A stretch of DNA of 5,389 nt from a bacterium. GTDB taxonomy: Bacteria; Bacillota_I; Bacilli_A; RFN20; UBA1709. Location of the stretch: contig JAAZGG010000100.1 in assembly GCA_012511355.1 (NCBI GenBank), positions 1-5,389 of the forward strand, in the 5' to 3' direction. Of this stretch, positions 1 through 5,389 are shown piece after piece (positions within the stretch are counted from its first letter, which is position 1; every line of letters begins with the position of its first letter). The position numbers were made by a program, and so were the translations under genes. Below the pieces are notes generated by a model. The model saw only the letters and a program-made list of their open reading frames with translations, was not told the DNA's origin and did no database searches.

Positions 1-1179
1 CAATATCACCCTGAGGTTGATGTAAGAGAAATTGACGTTGACGAAGTGCCACCCAGTCAGATTTATACTGACTTAGAGCGGGCTGAGTTTGCTGAAAGGA
101 AGAAAGAACCCTATGAAAAGGTTATCTACGCCCACCCAGATGGTTATTTAGTTGGTGAAAAGCCGGAAGAAGTACCTCCAGTAGAGCAAATTGAACCTTC
201 GGAAGAAGAAGTTAAAACTGAGACCCCACCAGAAGTGGCAGAAGAGGTTCCAGTGACTGAACCTGAAAAAATCATGATGCCTGTTAAAGTGGCTGAAGAA
301 GAGACTCCGGCGGAAGAACCTAAGGAAACTCCAGTAGAAGAACCTAAAGAAGAATTAGAACCTGTTCAAGAGGAACCTGTTCAGGTGGAAGAAGTTGAAG
401 AAGTTAAGGAAATTGAGGAAGTTGAGGAAGTCGAAGAAGTCAAGGAAGGAGCCTTAATTACTCTAACTAAAAAGAAAACTGTACCTTTCACTATGTGGGA
501 AGGCAATACTGTTCTTGTTTCTGAAGGATGGCTAACTCATCTTGAAGAAGAGAAAAAGAAAGACTATTATCCTGAACTGATGGATTTTGTACGCGGAGTC
601 TATGAATCAGGAAAACTCTGTTATCCTGAGGCCGATTATTTACTTAAATGTTTAGAATATACCGATCTCGAAAATGTTCGGGTAGTTATCATTGGTAAAT
701 TCCCCTTCTATCGTAAGAATCAAGCTGATGGCTTAGCCTTTTCAACTAATATTCAACAAAAACCTCATCAAACTACTAAAGTTATTATTAAAGAAGCGGT
801 GGATGATGTGGGAATTAAAGAAGTTGAACACGGTAGTTTAGTCAATTGGGCCAAAGAAGGCGTTCTCTTAATTAACGCTGTTATGACCGCCCCAGCTGAT
901 AAACCAGCTTCACATACCGATTGTGGCTGGAAGTTCTTAACCGATGCTTTGCTTGACTTAGTAATTAAAGATGAAAAACCCAAAGTCTTTGTTCTTTGGG
1001 GCGAACAAGCTCGGGATTATTTAGAGCGGGTCAGTGATAAGGATAATATCTTAGTGTTAGAGGCACCAAACCCCTCGCCACTATCAGCGGCCAATGGTTT
1101 TTATGGCAGTAAGCCCTTTTCGAAAATCAATGAGTTCCTAACAGCTCATGGCTATGCCCCAATCAATTGGGAATTGTAA
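1..1179 (+). CDS. Catalytically degenerate UNG-type uracil-DNA glycosylase homologue with acidic N-terminal region (5' partial)
   Basis: The reading frame is open from base 1 to the TAA at 1177-1179. A GTG at 46 has no Shine-Dalgarno sequence before it, so the true start is probably upstream of the window. Bases about 160-450 encode an acidic, Pro/Val/Lys-containing low-complexity region that is probably disordered. Bases about 481-1176 match a whole family-1 UNG domain (about 230 residues): the W-L-x-x-L-E-E-E start, a YPE segment, the motif VVIIGKFPFY (motif 1), GLAFS, VLLINAVMT (motif with the uracil-binding Asn, codon 874-876), VFVLWG, and NPSPLSAANGFYG (the minor-groove loop). In active UNG, motif 1 is GQDPYH and the loop is HPSPLS. 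Here the water-activating Asp is Phe (700-702), the preceding Gln is Lys, Tyr-His is Phe-Tyr, and the catalytic His is Asn (1069-1071). The stacking Phe (739-741), the Asn and the loop Leu are kept. I infer loss of glycosylase activity, with a retained fold and perhaps DNA or uracil binding. No clear terminator follows the gene. Confidence 0.85.
   Translation, partial: QYHPEVDVREIDVDEVPPSQIYTDLERAEFAERKKEPYEKVIYAHPDGYLVGEKPEEVPPVEQIEPSEEEVKTETPPEVAEEVPVTEPEKIMMPVKVAEEETPAEEPKETPVEEPKEELEPVQEEPVQVEEVEEVKEIEEVEEVEEVKEGALITLTKKKTVPFTMWEGNTVLVSEGWLTHLEEEKKKDYYPELMDFVRGVYESGKLCYPEADYLLKCLEYTDLENVRVVIIGKFPFYRKNQADGLAFSTNIQQKPHQTTKVIIKEAVDDVGIKEVEHGSLVNWAKEGVLLINAVMTAPADKPASHTDCGWKFLTDALLDLVIKDEKPKVFVLWGEQARDYLERVSDKDNILVLEAPNPSPLSAANGFYGSKPFSKINEFLTAHGYAPINWEL
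304..447 (+). repeat. Tandem acidic coding repeats (24-nt x2, 15-nt x2, 9-nt x7)
   Basis: Three tandem arrays lie almost end to end inside the pseudo-UNG gene. Bases 304-327 and 328-351 are two 24-nt copies, 20 of 24 bases identical, encoding TP(A/V)EEPKE. Bases 358-372 and 373-387 are two 15-nt copies, 13 of 15 identical, encoding EPVQ plus one residue. Bases 385-447 are seven 9-nt units encoding (V/I)(E/K)E, with Lys in the third and seventh units. All units are multiples of three, so gain or loss of a copy keeps the frame. The product is strongly acidic and probably extended or disordered. Confidence 0.85.
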
Positions 1180-1204
1180 TATTTAGAAAAATTTGTAAAA
1201 AAAC

Positions 1205-1233
1205 TTGCTTTAATAGTTAAGAACAACTATTAT
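1205..1233 (+). promoter_or_regulatory. Sigma-A-type promoter of rpsO
   Basis: TTGCTT (-35, 1205-1210) and TATTAT (-10, 1228-1233) are separated by exactly 17 bp. Transcription would start near 1240, giving a leader of about 93 nt before the rpsO ATG. A second TATTAT overlaps at 1231-1236. The match is by eye to the consensus TTGACA/TATAAT. Confidence 0.7.
1211..1232. repeat. Inverted repeat overlapping the rpsO promoter -10
   Basis: TAATAGTT (1211-1218), a 6-nt spacer, then AACTATTA (1225-1232) make a perfect 8-bp inverted repeat. It fills the spacer of the rpsO promoter and reaches into its -10 box. As RNA it would be a weak hairpin with only one G-C pair and no clean U-tract, so it is a poor terminator for the gene upstream. 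It could be an operator-like site, or chance in AT-rich DNA. Confidence 0.4.
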
Positions 1234-1239
1234 TATCTA

Positions 1240-1310
1240 GCGGGTCAAACCGCAACTAACTAAGTCTGGGTTTAGTGAAACTCCAACGCTCTACGCGGAT
1301 TTAGTCGAAT
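1240..1310 (+). promoter_or_regulatory. rpsO leader RNA: candidate S15-binding three-way junction
   Basis: Pairing by hand gives a 5' hairpin and a three-way junction. Hairpin: GCGG 1240-1243 with CCGC 1250-1253. P1: 1259-1266 with 1298-1305, 8 bp including one G-U. P2: 1268-1273 with 1278-1283, 6 bp around the loop AGUG. P3: CGC 1287-1289 with GCG 1295-1297, loop UCUAC. The linkers are U1267 and CAA 1284-1286. In P2 a G-U pair (1269/1282) is flanked by two G-C pairs, resembling the G-U/G-C element that S15 recognises in 16S rRNA. Family knowledge: S15 represses its own mRNA in several bacteria, and in Geobacillus the mRNA site is a three-way junction. The strong ribosome binding site (AAGGAGG, 1319-1325) lies 14 nt after P1, so repression of translation is plausible. 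The structure was not computed or tested. Confidence 0.55.
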
Positions 1311-1333
1311 TAATTTAAAAGGAGGAAATATTA

Positions 1334-1603
1334 ATGGCTGTTTCAAAAGAAAGAGTTGCCGAATTAGTCAAGAAATATGGCAAAAATGAAAATGATAGCG
1401 GAACGGCAGAAGTGCAGATTGCCCTGTTAACTGAACAGATCAATTTGTTAACTGAGCATTTAAAAGTCCACATCCATGATGCCCATTCTAGACGAGGCTT
1501 ACTCGTTTTAGTCGGTAAAAGACGAGGTTTACTTGACTATCTAAGAAAATGTAGTGAACAACGCTATGTTGATATCATTAAAGATTTAGGAATTAGAAAA
1601 TAA
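1334..1603 (+). CDS. rpsO: 30S ribosomal protein S15
   Basis: The product has 89 residues, the usual length for S15. It is a primary rRNA-binding protein that organises the 16S three-way junction of helices 20, 21 and 22, and it forms an intersubunit bridge. Family signatures are clear: KKYG near residue 13, then [14 protein letters not shown] (S15 usually has [11 protein letters not shown]), then [20 protein letters not shown], then RY and LGIRK at the C-terminus. The usual D-H-H-S-R-R is D-A-H-S-R-R here, a single substitution beside the conserved His-Ser. The ATG follows AAGGAGG at 1319-1325 with an 8-nt gap, so the start is secure. It has its own promoter (1205-1233), a structured leader that may bind S15 itself, and a terminator starting 9 nt after the stop. 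pnp follows on the same strand, as in Bacillus, but with one small gene in between. Confidence 0.98.
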   Translation: MAVSKERVAELVKKYGKNENDSGTAEVQIALLTEQINLLTEHLKVHIHDAHSRRGLLVLVGKRRGLLDYLRKCSEQRYVDIIKDLGIRK

Positions 1604-1612
1604 AAAGAGAAT

Positions 1613-1640
1613 AAAGCCAGTTTTTTACTGGCTTTTATTA
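1613..1640 (+). terminator. Rho-independent terminator after rpsO
   Basis: AAAGCCAGT (1613-1621) pairs perfectly with ACTGGCTTT (1627-1635) around a 5-nt T loop. The downstream T-tract is short and interrupted (TATTA), so termination may be incomplete. The Shine-Dalgarno sequence of the next gene begins at 1641, right after the hairpin, which leaves no room for a promoter between them. Confidence 0.8.
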
Positions 1641-1652
1641 AAGGAGAAGTAA

Positions 1653-1955
1653 ATGTTTGAACTAGATTGGGTCCGTAAGGTGGTTTTTGTAATTTTAGCT
1701 GTTACCCCTCTTTTTGTGGGGGCGATTTTAAAGCGTGATGGAAAAACTAGTGATATCCCTCCCAAAGTTCGGCTCGGTAAGTATGTTCAAATTGCGGCCG
1801 CGGTGATTATCGTTTTGATGTTCATTGCTGATGCTTATGCTACTAATGGTGTTATGAGTATGTATTATCTGCTTTTCGCTATTAGCGCAGCTATCCTTGT
1901 CATCTCCTTAATCGTGGTTTGTATTTTCTTGCCGCGTTTTACTTTAAGAAAATAG
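1653..1955 (+). CDS. Small three-helix membrane protein of unknown function
   Basis: I do not recognise this 100-residue protein. It has three hydrophobic segments: about residues 9-25, 44-62 and 70-94. The loop between the first two is short and basic (K27, R28, K31, K38, R40, K43), and the C-terminus ends RFTLRK. By the positive-inside rule the likely topology is N-terminus outside and C-terminus inside, with the short loop DAYATNG outside. There is no cleavage site or lipobox, and no catalytic motif is visible. AAGGAG at 1641-1646 is 6 nt from the ATG, a strong ribosome binding site that supports the start and the reality of the gene. It lies between the rpsO terminator and the pnp promoter. 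With no promoter visible just upstream, expression probably depends on read-through from rpsO. Its stop codon lies inside its own terminator stem. Confidence 0.8.
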   Translation: MFELDWVRKVVFVILAVTPLFVGAILKRDGKTSDIPPKVRLGKYVQIAAAVIIVLMFIADAYATNGVMSMYYLLFAISAAILVISLIVVCIFLPRFTLRK

Positions 1956-1985
1956 GAAAAGAAAGTTTCTTTTCCTTTCTTTTTG
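1954..1985 (+). terminator. Rho-independent terminator after the small membrane protein gene
   Basis: AGGAAAAGAA (1954-1963) pairs perfectly with TTCTTTTCCT (1967-1976) around a 3-nt loop, followed by TTCTTTTTG. The stem begins inside the TAG stop codon (1953-1955). It is AT-rich with 3 G-C pairs, so efficiency is uncertain. It runs almost directly into the -10 region of pnp. Confidence 0.7.
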
Positions 1986-1994
1986 TGTTAGAAT
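1986..1994 (+). promoter_or_regulatory. Extended -10 promoter of pnp
   Basis: TGT followed by TAGAAT (1989-1994) fits an extended -10 element (TGnTATAAT). The -35 position 17 bp upstream (1966-1971, TTTCTT) is poor and falls within the terminator hairpin of the previous gene. The predicted start near 2001 gives a leader of only about 25 nt, too short for the long processed leader hairpin that controls pnp in E. coli. Confidence 0.5.
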
Positions 1995-2025
1995 AAATTC
2001 GTTTTAAATAATATGAGGTGAAAAA

Positions 2026-4227
2026 ATGTCTAAAAGAGTATTCACAAAAGAGTTTTGTGGAAAAACCCTACAAGTAGAGGTAGGAGAAATTGCTAAACAA
2101 GCTGATGGTGCGGTTTTAGTCCGTTACAATGACAGCGTCATTCTTTCGACAGCTTGTGCCGATGACGAAGCCAAAGATGTTGATTTTTTTCCTTTGACAG
2201 TCAGTTATGAAGAAAAATTATATGCGGTTGGTAAAATACCGGGAGGTTTCTTAAAAAGAGAAGGAAGGCCTAGTGAACACGCGATTTTAAATAGTCGCTT
2301 AATTGATCGTCCTTTAAGACCGCTTTTTGCCGAGGGCTTTCGTAATGAAGTCCAAGTGGTAAATACTGTTTTATCTGTTGATCATGAGGCAAGTCCTGAG
2401 ATGGCGGCCATGCTTGGCGCCAGTCTTGCTCTTTGTATTTCTGACATTCCCTTTAACGGACCGATAGCCGCGGTGCGTGTTGGACGTATCAATGGGGAAT
2501 TTGTCGTAAATCCCAGTCCCAAAGAGGATGAAGAAAGTGATATTAACTTAACGGTGGCCGGTACGGAAAAAGCCATTAACATGGTTGAGGCGGGGGCTAA
2601 AGAGGTAAGCGAAGATGTCATGTTAGCCGCTATTATGTTTGGCCATGAAAAGATTAAAGAATTAATTGCTTTTGAAAAAGAAATCATTAAAGAAGTGGGT
2701 AAGACCAAGCGCGAGATTGACTTATATCAAGTTCCTGAACAATTAAGAAAAGAAATTGAAAGTCAGTGTAAAGATGAATTAGTCGCCGCGGTGCGGATTA
2801 AGGAAAAACTTGAACGCTATGGCAAAATTGATGAGATAAATAAGAGAATATTAGAGCTTTATGAAGTTAAAGAATACGCTGATGAGAAAGCTAAAAAATT
2901 AGCCTTAAGACAGGTTAAAGATGCTTTAGATGATATTGTTAAAGAAGAATTTAGACGTCTAGTGACCGTCGATAAAATACGACCAGACGGTCGTAAACTA
3001 GATGAAATTAGACCTTTAGATGCTCAGATTGATCTATTACCCCGCGTCCATGGTTCGGCTATGTTTACTAGAGGAGAAACCCAAGTTATCTCTTCATGCA
3101 CCTTAGGGCCAACTAATGAATATCAGGTCATTGATAATACGACTGATAATGAACAAAAACGCTTTATGCATCACTATAACTTCCCACCATTTTCAGTCGG
3201 AGAAACGGGAAGAATGGGTTCGCCTGGCCGGCGAGAAATTGGTCATGGCGCTTTAGGTGAAAGAGCGCTAGCAAATGTAATACCTTCAGTTGAAGAATTC
3301 CCTTATACCATTCGGGTAGTTGCCGAAGTAGTGGAATCTAATGGTTCCTCTTCTCAAGCCTCTATTTGTGCTTCAACGATGGCCTTGATGGCAGCTGGTG
3401 TGCCGATTAAAGCACCTGTTGGTGGTATCGCAATGGGACTGATCACCAGTGGTCCTTTAGAAGAAAAAGCTTCCTATACCATCTTAACGGATATCCAAGG
3501 CATGGAAGATCATCTAGGTGATATGGATTTCAAAGTGGCGGGAACAAGAGAAGGGATCTGTGCTTTGCAGATGGATATAAAAATCCTTGGTATTAGTAGG
3601 GAAATCTTAGAAGAAGCGCTTGCCCAAGCCAAAAAAGCCAGAATGCAAATTCTCGATACCATTGAAGCTTGTATCCCCGAGCCGAGAAAAGAAGTTAGTC
3701 GCTATGCTCCGAAGATTAAACAGATGCAAATTGACGTTGAAAAAATTCGCGATGTCATTGGTCCTGGTGGTAAAAAGATCAATGAAATTATCGCGGCTTG
3801 CGACAACGTCCAAATTGATATTGAACAAACAGGAAAAATCGTTATCTATCACCATGATTTAGAACCTATCGCAAAAGCTGTTCAAATGATTGAAGAAATT
3901 ACTAAGGTTGCTAAGGTTGGCGAAATTTATGAAGGCCCGATTACTAGAATTGAGAATTATGGGGTCTTTGTTGAACTCTTTGCCGATTGTGAGGGCATGG
4001 TTCATGTTTCAAAACTGGCTCATGAACGAGTAGAACATCCTAAAGATCTCTTCAAATTAGGTGATGTGATTAAAGTCATTGTCACGGGAATTGATGAAAA
4101 GGGCAAGGTTGCCTTATCGCGTAAAGACTTATTACCAAAACCTGAAGTTAAGCCGAACGAAGGTGAAAAAGAGAATAAAGATTCTAAAAAAGGTAAAAAG
4201 TTTTTCCATAAAATCACGATTAAATAA
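2026..4227 (+). CDS. pnp: Polyribonucleotide nucleotidyltransferase (PNPase)
   Basis: This is a full-length PNPase of 733 residues. The enzyme degrades RNA 3' to 5' by phosphorolysis, releasing nucleoside diphosphates, and works as a trimeric ring in the cytoplasm, often with a degradosome. Domains in order: first RNase PH-like domain, with [17 protein letters not shown] from residue 69 and [12 protein letters not shown] after it; a helical linker domain about 240-310; second RNase PH-like domain, with [14 protein letters not shown] from residue 380 and the acidic catalytic cluster DHLGDMD at 495-501; KH domain about 555-615 with the loop GPGG at 579-582; S1 domain about 631-702; then a Lys-rich tail to 733. 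The catalytic acids D495 and D501 are spaced as in E. coli (D486 and D492), so the enzyme should be active. The ATG follows GAGGTG (2015-2020) by 5 nt. It has its own promoter and terminator, downstream of rpsO as in Bacillus. Confidence 0.98.
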   Translation: MSKRVFTKEFCGKTLQVEVGEIAKQADGAVLVRYNDSVILSTACADDEAKDVDFFPLTVSYEEKLYAVGKIPGGFLKREGRPSEHAILNSRLIDRPLRPLFAEGFRNEVQVVNTVLSVDHEASPEMAAMLGASLALCISDIPFNGPIAAVRVGRINGEFVVNPSPKEDEESDINLTVAGTEKAINMVEAGAKEVSEDVMLAAIMFGHEKIKELIAFEKEIIKEVGKTKREIDLYQVPEQLRKEIESQCKDELVAAVRIKEKLERYGKIDEINKRILELYEVKEYADEKAKKLALRQVKDALDDIVKEEFRRLVTVDKIRPDGRKLDEIRPLDAQIDLLPRVHGSAMFTRGETQVISSCTLGPTNEYQVIDNTTDNEQKRFMHHYNFPPFSVGETGRMGSPGRREIGHGALGERALANVIPSVEEFPYTIRVVAEVVESNGSSSQASICASTMALMAAGVPIKAPVGGIAMGLITSGPLEEKASYTILTDIQGMEDHLGDMDFKVAGTREGICALQMDIKILGISREILEEALAQAKKARMQILDTIEACIPEPRKEVSRYAPKIKQMQIDVEKIRDVIGPGGKKINEIIAACDNVQIDIEQTGKIVIYHHDLEPIAKAVQMIEEITKVAKVGEIYEGPITRIENYGVFVELFADCEGMVHVSKLAHERVEHPKDLFKLGDVIKVIVTGIDEKGKVALSRKDLLPKPEVKPNEGEKENKDSKKGKKFFHKITIK

Positions 4228-4233
4228 TTATTG

Positions 4234-4258
4234 AACTACCCAAAACGGGTAGTTTTTT
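4234..4258 (+). terminator. Rho-independent terminator after pnp
   Basis: AACTACCC (4234-4241) pairs perfectly with GGGTAGTT (4247-4254) around the loop AAAAC, followed by an unbroken T run to 4258. It begins 7 nt after the pnp stop and separates pnp from the ATPase gene. It is the strongest terminator in the window. Confidence 0.9.
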
Positions 4259-4272
4259 AAAACTATGCGCGC

Positions 4273-4288
4273 TATAATAAAAGAGGGG
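4273..4288 (+). promoter_or_regulatory. -10 box and ribosome binding site of the AAA ATPase gene
   Basis: TATAAT at 4273-4278 is a perfect -10 box. The -35 region 17 bp upstream (4250-4255, TAGTTT) is poor and lies in the pnp terminator. Transcription would begin near 4285, leaving a leader of only about 12 nt, mostly the GAGGGG ribosome binding site (4283-4288), which sits 8 nt before the ATG at 4297. The gene thus looks independently transcribed, with a minimal leader. Confidence 0.6.
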
Positions 4289-4296
4289 ATGGTTTT

Positions 4297-5389
4297 ATGA
4301 TTAAGAAATTTTGGGTCAATAATTACAAAATTTTTCGGGAAAAAGCCTGTCTTGATTTTAGTGATGTCAAAGACTATGACTACAGTACGAATGGCGTAAG
4401 AGATGGATATATTAATACCGCCATTATTTACGGTAAGAATGGTTCAGGTAAATCAATGTTGGGTTTAGCTTTGTTTGATGTCACTTTACATCTGGTGGAT
4501 AAAGCAAAAATCCCTGAGCAGACAATGAATTATCTTCCAGCCATGAGTGAAGAAGATTCACTGGCAGAATTTAACTATACTTTCGCTTTTGATAAACAAG
4601 AGGTTGATTACTATTATAAAAAGGACAAGGATGCTAGACTGGTCTATGAGGAACTAAAATTAGATGGCAAAAGCCTTTTTAGTTGCGATTTTAAGACTAA
4701 TAAAATTGAGATTTTTGATCGTGAAGCTTTGCAAGCGGGCTCTTTGAATTTCACGATTTATAATGAGAAAAACCCCTGTAAAATCTCTGTGTTGCGTTAT
4801 ATTTATGCGAATACGATGATCAGCGCTTCTTCATTAGTTAAGAAGATTATTGATTTTGTCGGGCATATGCTTTGGTTTAGATCTTTAACTGAGGGGAATT
4901 CCTTTATCGGTTTTCACAATAGTGGAGCGATGTTATCTCAGGAAATTATTGCTACTGGAAATCTAAAAAAATTCGAGGAATTCTTACGTTTTTGTGAATT
5001 AGATTATACTTTAGAAGAATTACATTCGCCCTTGCTAGGGGCCAGTGTTGTCGGTGTTAAATATGGGAATAAAAAGTTAGACTTTTTGCAGGTGGCTTCT
5101 AGTGGCACGCGCTTATTGATGCTCTTCTTTTATTGGTCACTACACTTTAATGAAATTTCTTTCCTCTTTTTAGATGAATTTAATGCCTATTATCATTATT
5201 CACTTTCTTATAAAATTGCTAGTATTGTGAGAGATTTAAAGTGTCAGGCGGTGATGTCAACTCACGATACTTCTCTACTTGAATCGGATGTTCTACGTCC
5301 TGATTGTTACTTTATTATGTATGCAAATAAGATCCAATCACTACCAAATCTAACCAAGCGGGAACTCCGCGAAGTTCACAATCTGGAGA
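4297..5389 (+). CDS. AAA15/COG1106-type ATPase, possible defence protein (3' partial)
   Basis: The frame is open from the ATG at 4297 to the window end (364 codons, no stop). The product has an ABC/SMC-like ATPase core. N-terminal strands MIKKFWVNNYKIFRE lead to a P-loop IIYGKNGSGKSM (Walker A residues 46-53, bases 4432-4455). A long alpha/beta insert follows, then a signature-like VASSGTR (266-272), Walker B ISFLFLDEF with catalytic Glu (287-295), and an H-loop STHDTSLL (321-328). The end, RPDCYF then TKRELREVHNLE, resembles the C-terminus of AAA15-family (COG1106) ATPases. From memory of the family, only a few residues should be missing. Related ATPases act in phage defence, for example with a Toprim-type nuclease in PARIS or with RloB-like partners. 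Which partner this one has, if any, cannot be seen here. It follows pnp after a strong terminator and has its own -10 box. The assignment to this ATPase class is firm; the defence role is inference. Confidence 0.85.
   Translation, partial: MIKKFWVNNYKIFREKACLDFSDVKDYDYSTNGVRDGYINTAIIYGKNGSGKSMLGLALFDVTLHLVDKAKIPEQTMNYLPAMSEEDSLAEFNYTFAFDKQEVDYYYKKDKDARLVYEELKLDGKSLFSCDFKTNKIEIFDREALQAGSLNFTIYNEKNPCKISVLRYIYANTMISASSLVKKIIDFVGHMLWFRSLTEGNSFIGFHNSGAMLSQEIIATGNLKKFEEFLRFCELDYTLEELHSPLLGASVVGVKYGNKKLDFLQVASSGTRLLMLFFYWSLHFNEISFLFLDEFNAYYHYSLSYKIASIVRDLKCQAVMSTHDTSLLESDVLRPDCYFIMYANKIQSLPNLTKRELREVHNLE

Noticed and set aside
46..48. GTG as the start of the pseudo-UNG gene
   Set aside because: The frame is open back to base 1 and no Shine-Dalgarno sequence precedes this GTG. 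It is more likely an internal Val codon of a longer gene.
768..983. Minus-strand ORF of 71 codons
   Set aside because: It lies wholly inside the conserved UNG-like domain in antisense, has no ribosome binding site that I can see, and its translation shows no recognisable motif.
1180..1210. Terminator for the pseudo-UNG gene
   Set aside because: The region is A/T-rich but has no stable G-C stem followed by a T run. The only nearby inverted repeat (1211-1232) is weak and sits in the rpsO promoter.
1569..1599. Possible promoter in the rpsO 3' end (TTGATA with TAGAAA)
   Set aside because: The spacing is 19 bp, the -10 is weak, and transcripts would start just before the rpsO terminator. Probably chance in AT-rich DNA.
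2382..2708. Minus-strand ORF of 108 codons
   Set aside because: It is antisense to the conserved first RNase PH-like domain of PNPase; its Ser/Ala-rich translation looks like a shadow of the coding strand.
3607..4217. Three small ORFs in other frames over the 3' part of pnp
   Set aside because: They overlap the KH and S1 domains of PNPase, whose frame is clearly the coding one, and show no independent start signals.
1..5389. CRISPR array, tRNA, rRNA, insertion sequence or attachment site
   Set aside because: No regularly spaced direct repeats, cloverleaf-like segments, transposase motifs or flanking inverted repeats were seen on reading both strands.

Overview
The window looks like chromosomal DNA of an AT-rich, low-GC Gram-positive bacterium (Bacillota, possibly a Mollicutes- or Erysipelotrichia-like lineage). 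Four things point there: strong GGAGG-type ribosome binding sites, AT-rich codon use, the rpsO-pnp neighbourhood known from Bacillus relatives, and a Firmicutes-style PNPase KH motif (GPGG). Every visible Trp codon is TGG and no gene ends in TGA, so the genetic code cannot be settled from this window, but nothing requires a non-standard one. All genes lie on the + strand.

Layout. (1) Positions 1-1179 hold the 3' part of a gene whose start lies before the window. It encodes a long acidic Glu/Pro/Val/Lys low-complexity region followed by a full-length family-1 uracil-DNA glycosylase (UNG) fold. The water-activating Asp and the catalytic His of that fold are both replaced, so the protein looks like a catalytically dead UNG paralogue. 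(2) Positions 1205-1640 form the rpsO unit: a good sigma-A-type promoter, a leader of about 93 nt that can be folded by hand into a three-way junction with a G-U/G-C element (a candidate S15 autoregulatory site), rpsO itself, and a hairpin terminator. (3) Positions 1641-1985 hold a small unrecognised three-helix membrane protein whose ribosome binding site directly abuts the rpsO terminator, followed by its own terminator. (4) Positions 1986-4258 are pnp (PNPase, all domains intact) with an extended -10 promoter nested against the previous terminator, and a strong terminator. (5) From 4273 to the window end, a separate transcription unit encodes an AAA15/COG1106-like ATPase with an ABC-type ATPase core, cut off by the window edge probably only a few residues before its end.

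RpsO and PNPase are core translation and RNA-turnover genes. The small membrane protein sits between them. The two less ordinary genes are at the flanks: the acidic pseudo-UNG upstream and the AAA15 ATPase downstream, whose family is often linked to phage defence. The best leads are the pseudo-UNG, the rpsO leader RNA, and whatever gene follows the ATPase just outside the window.
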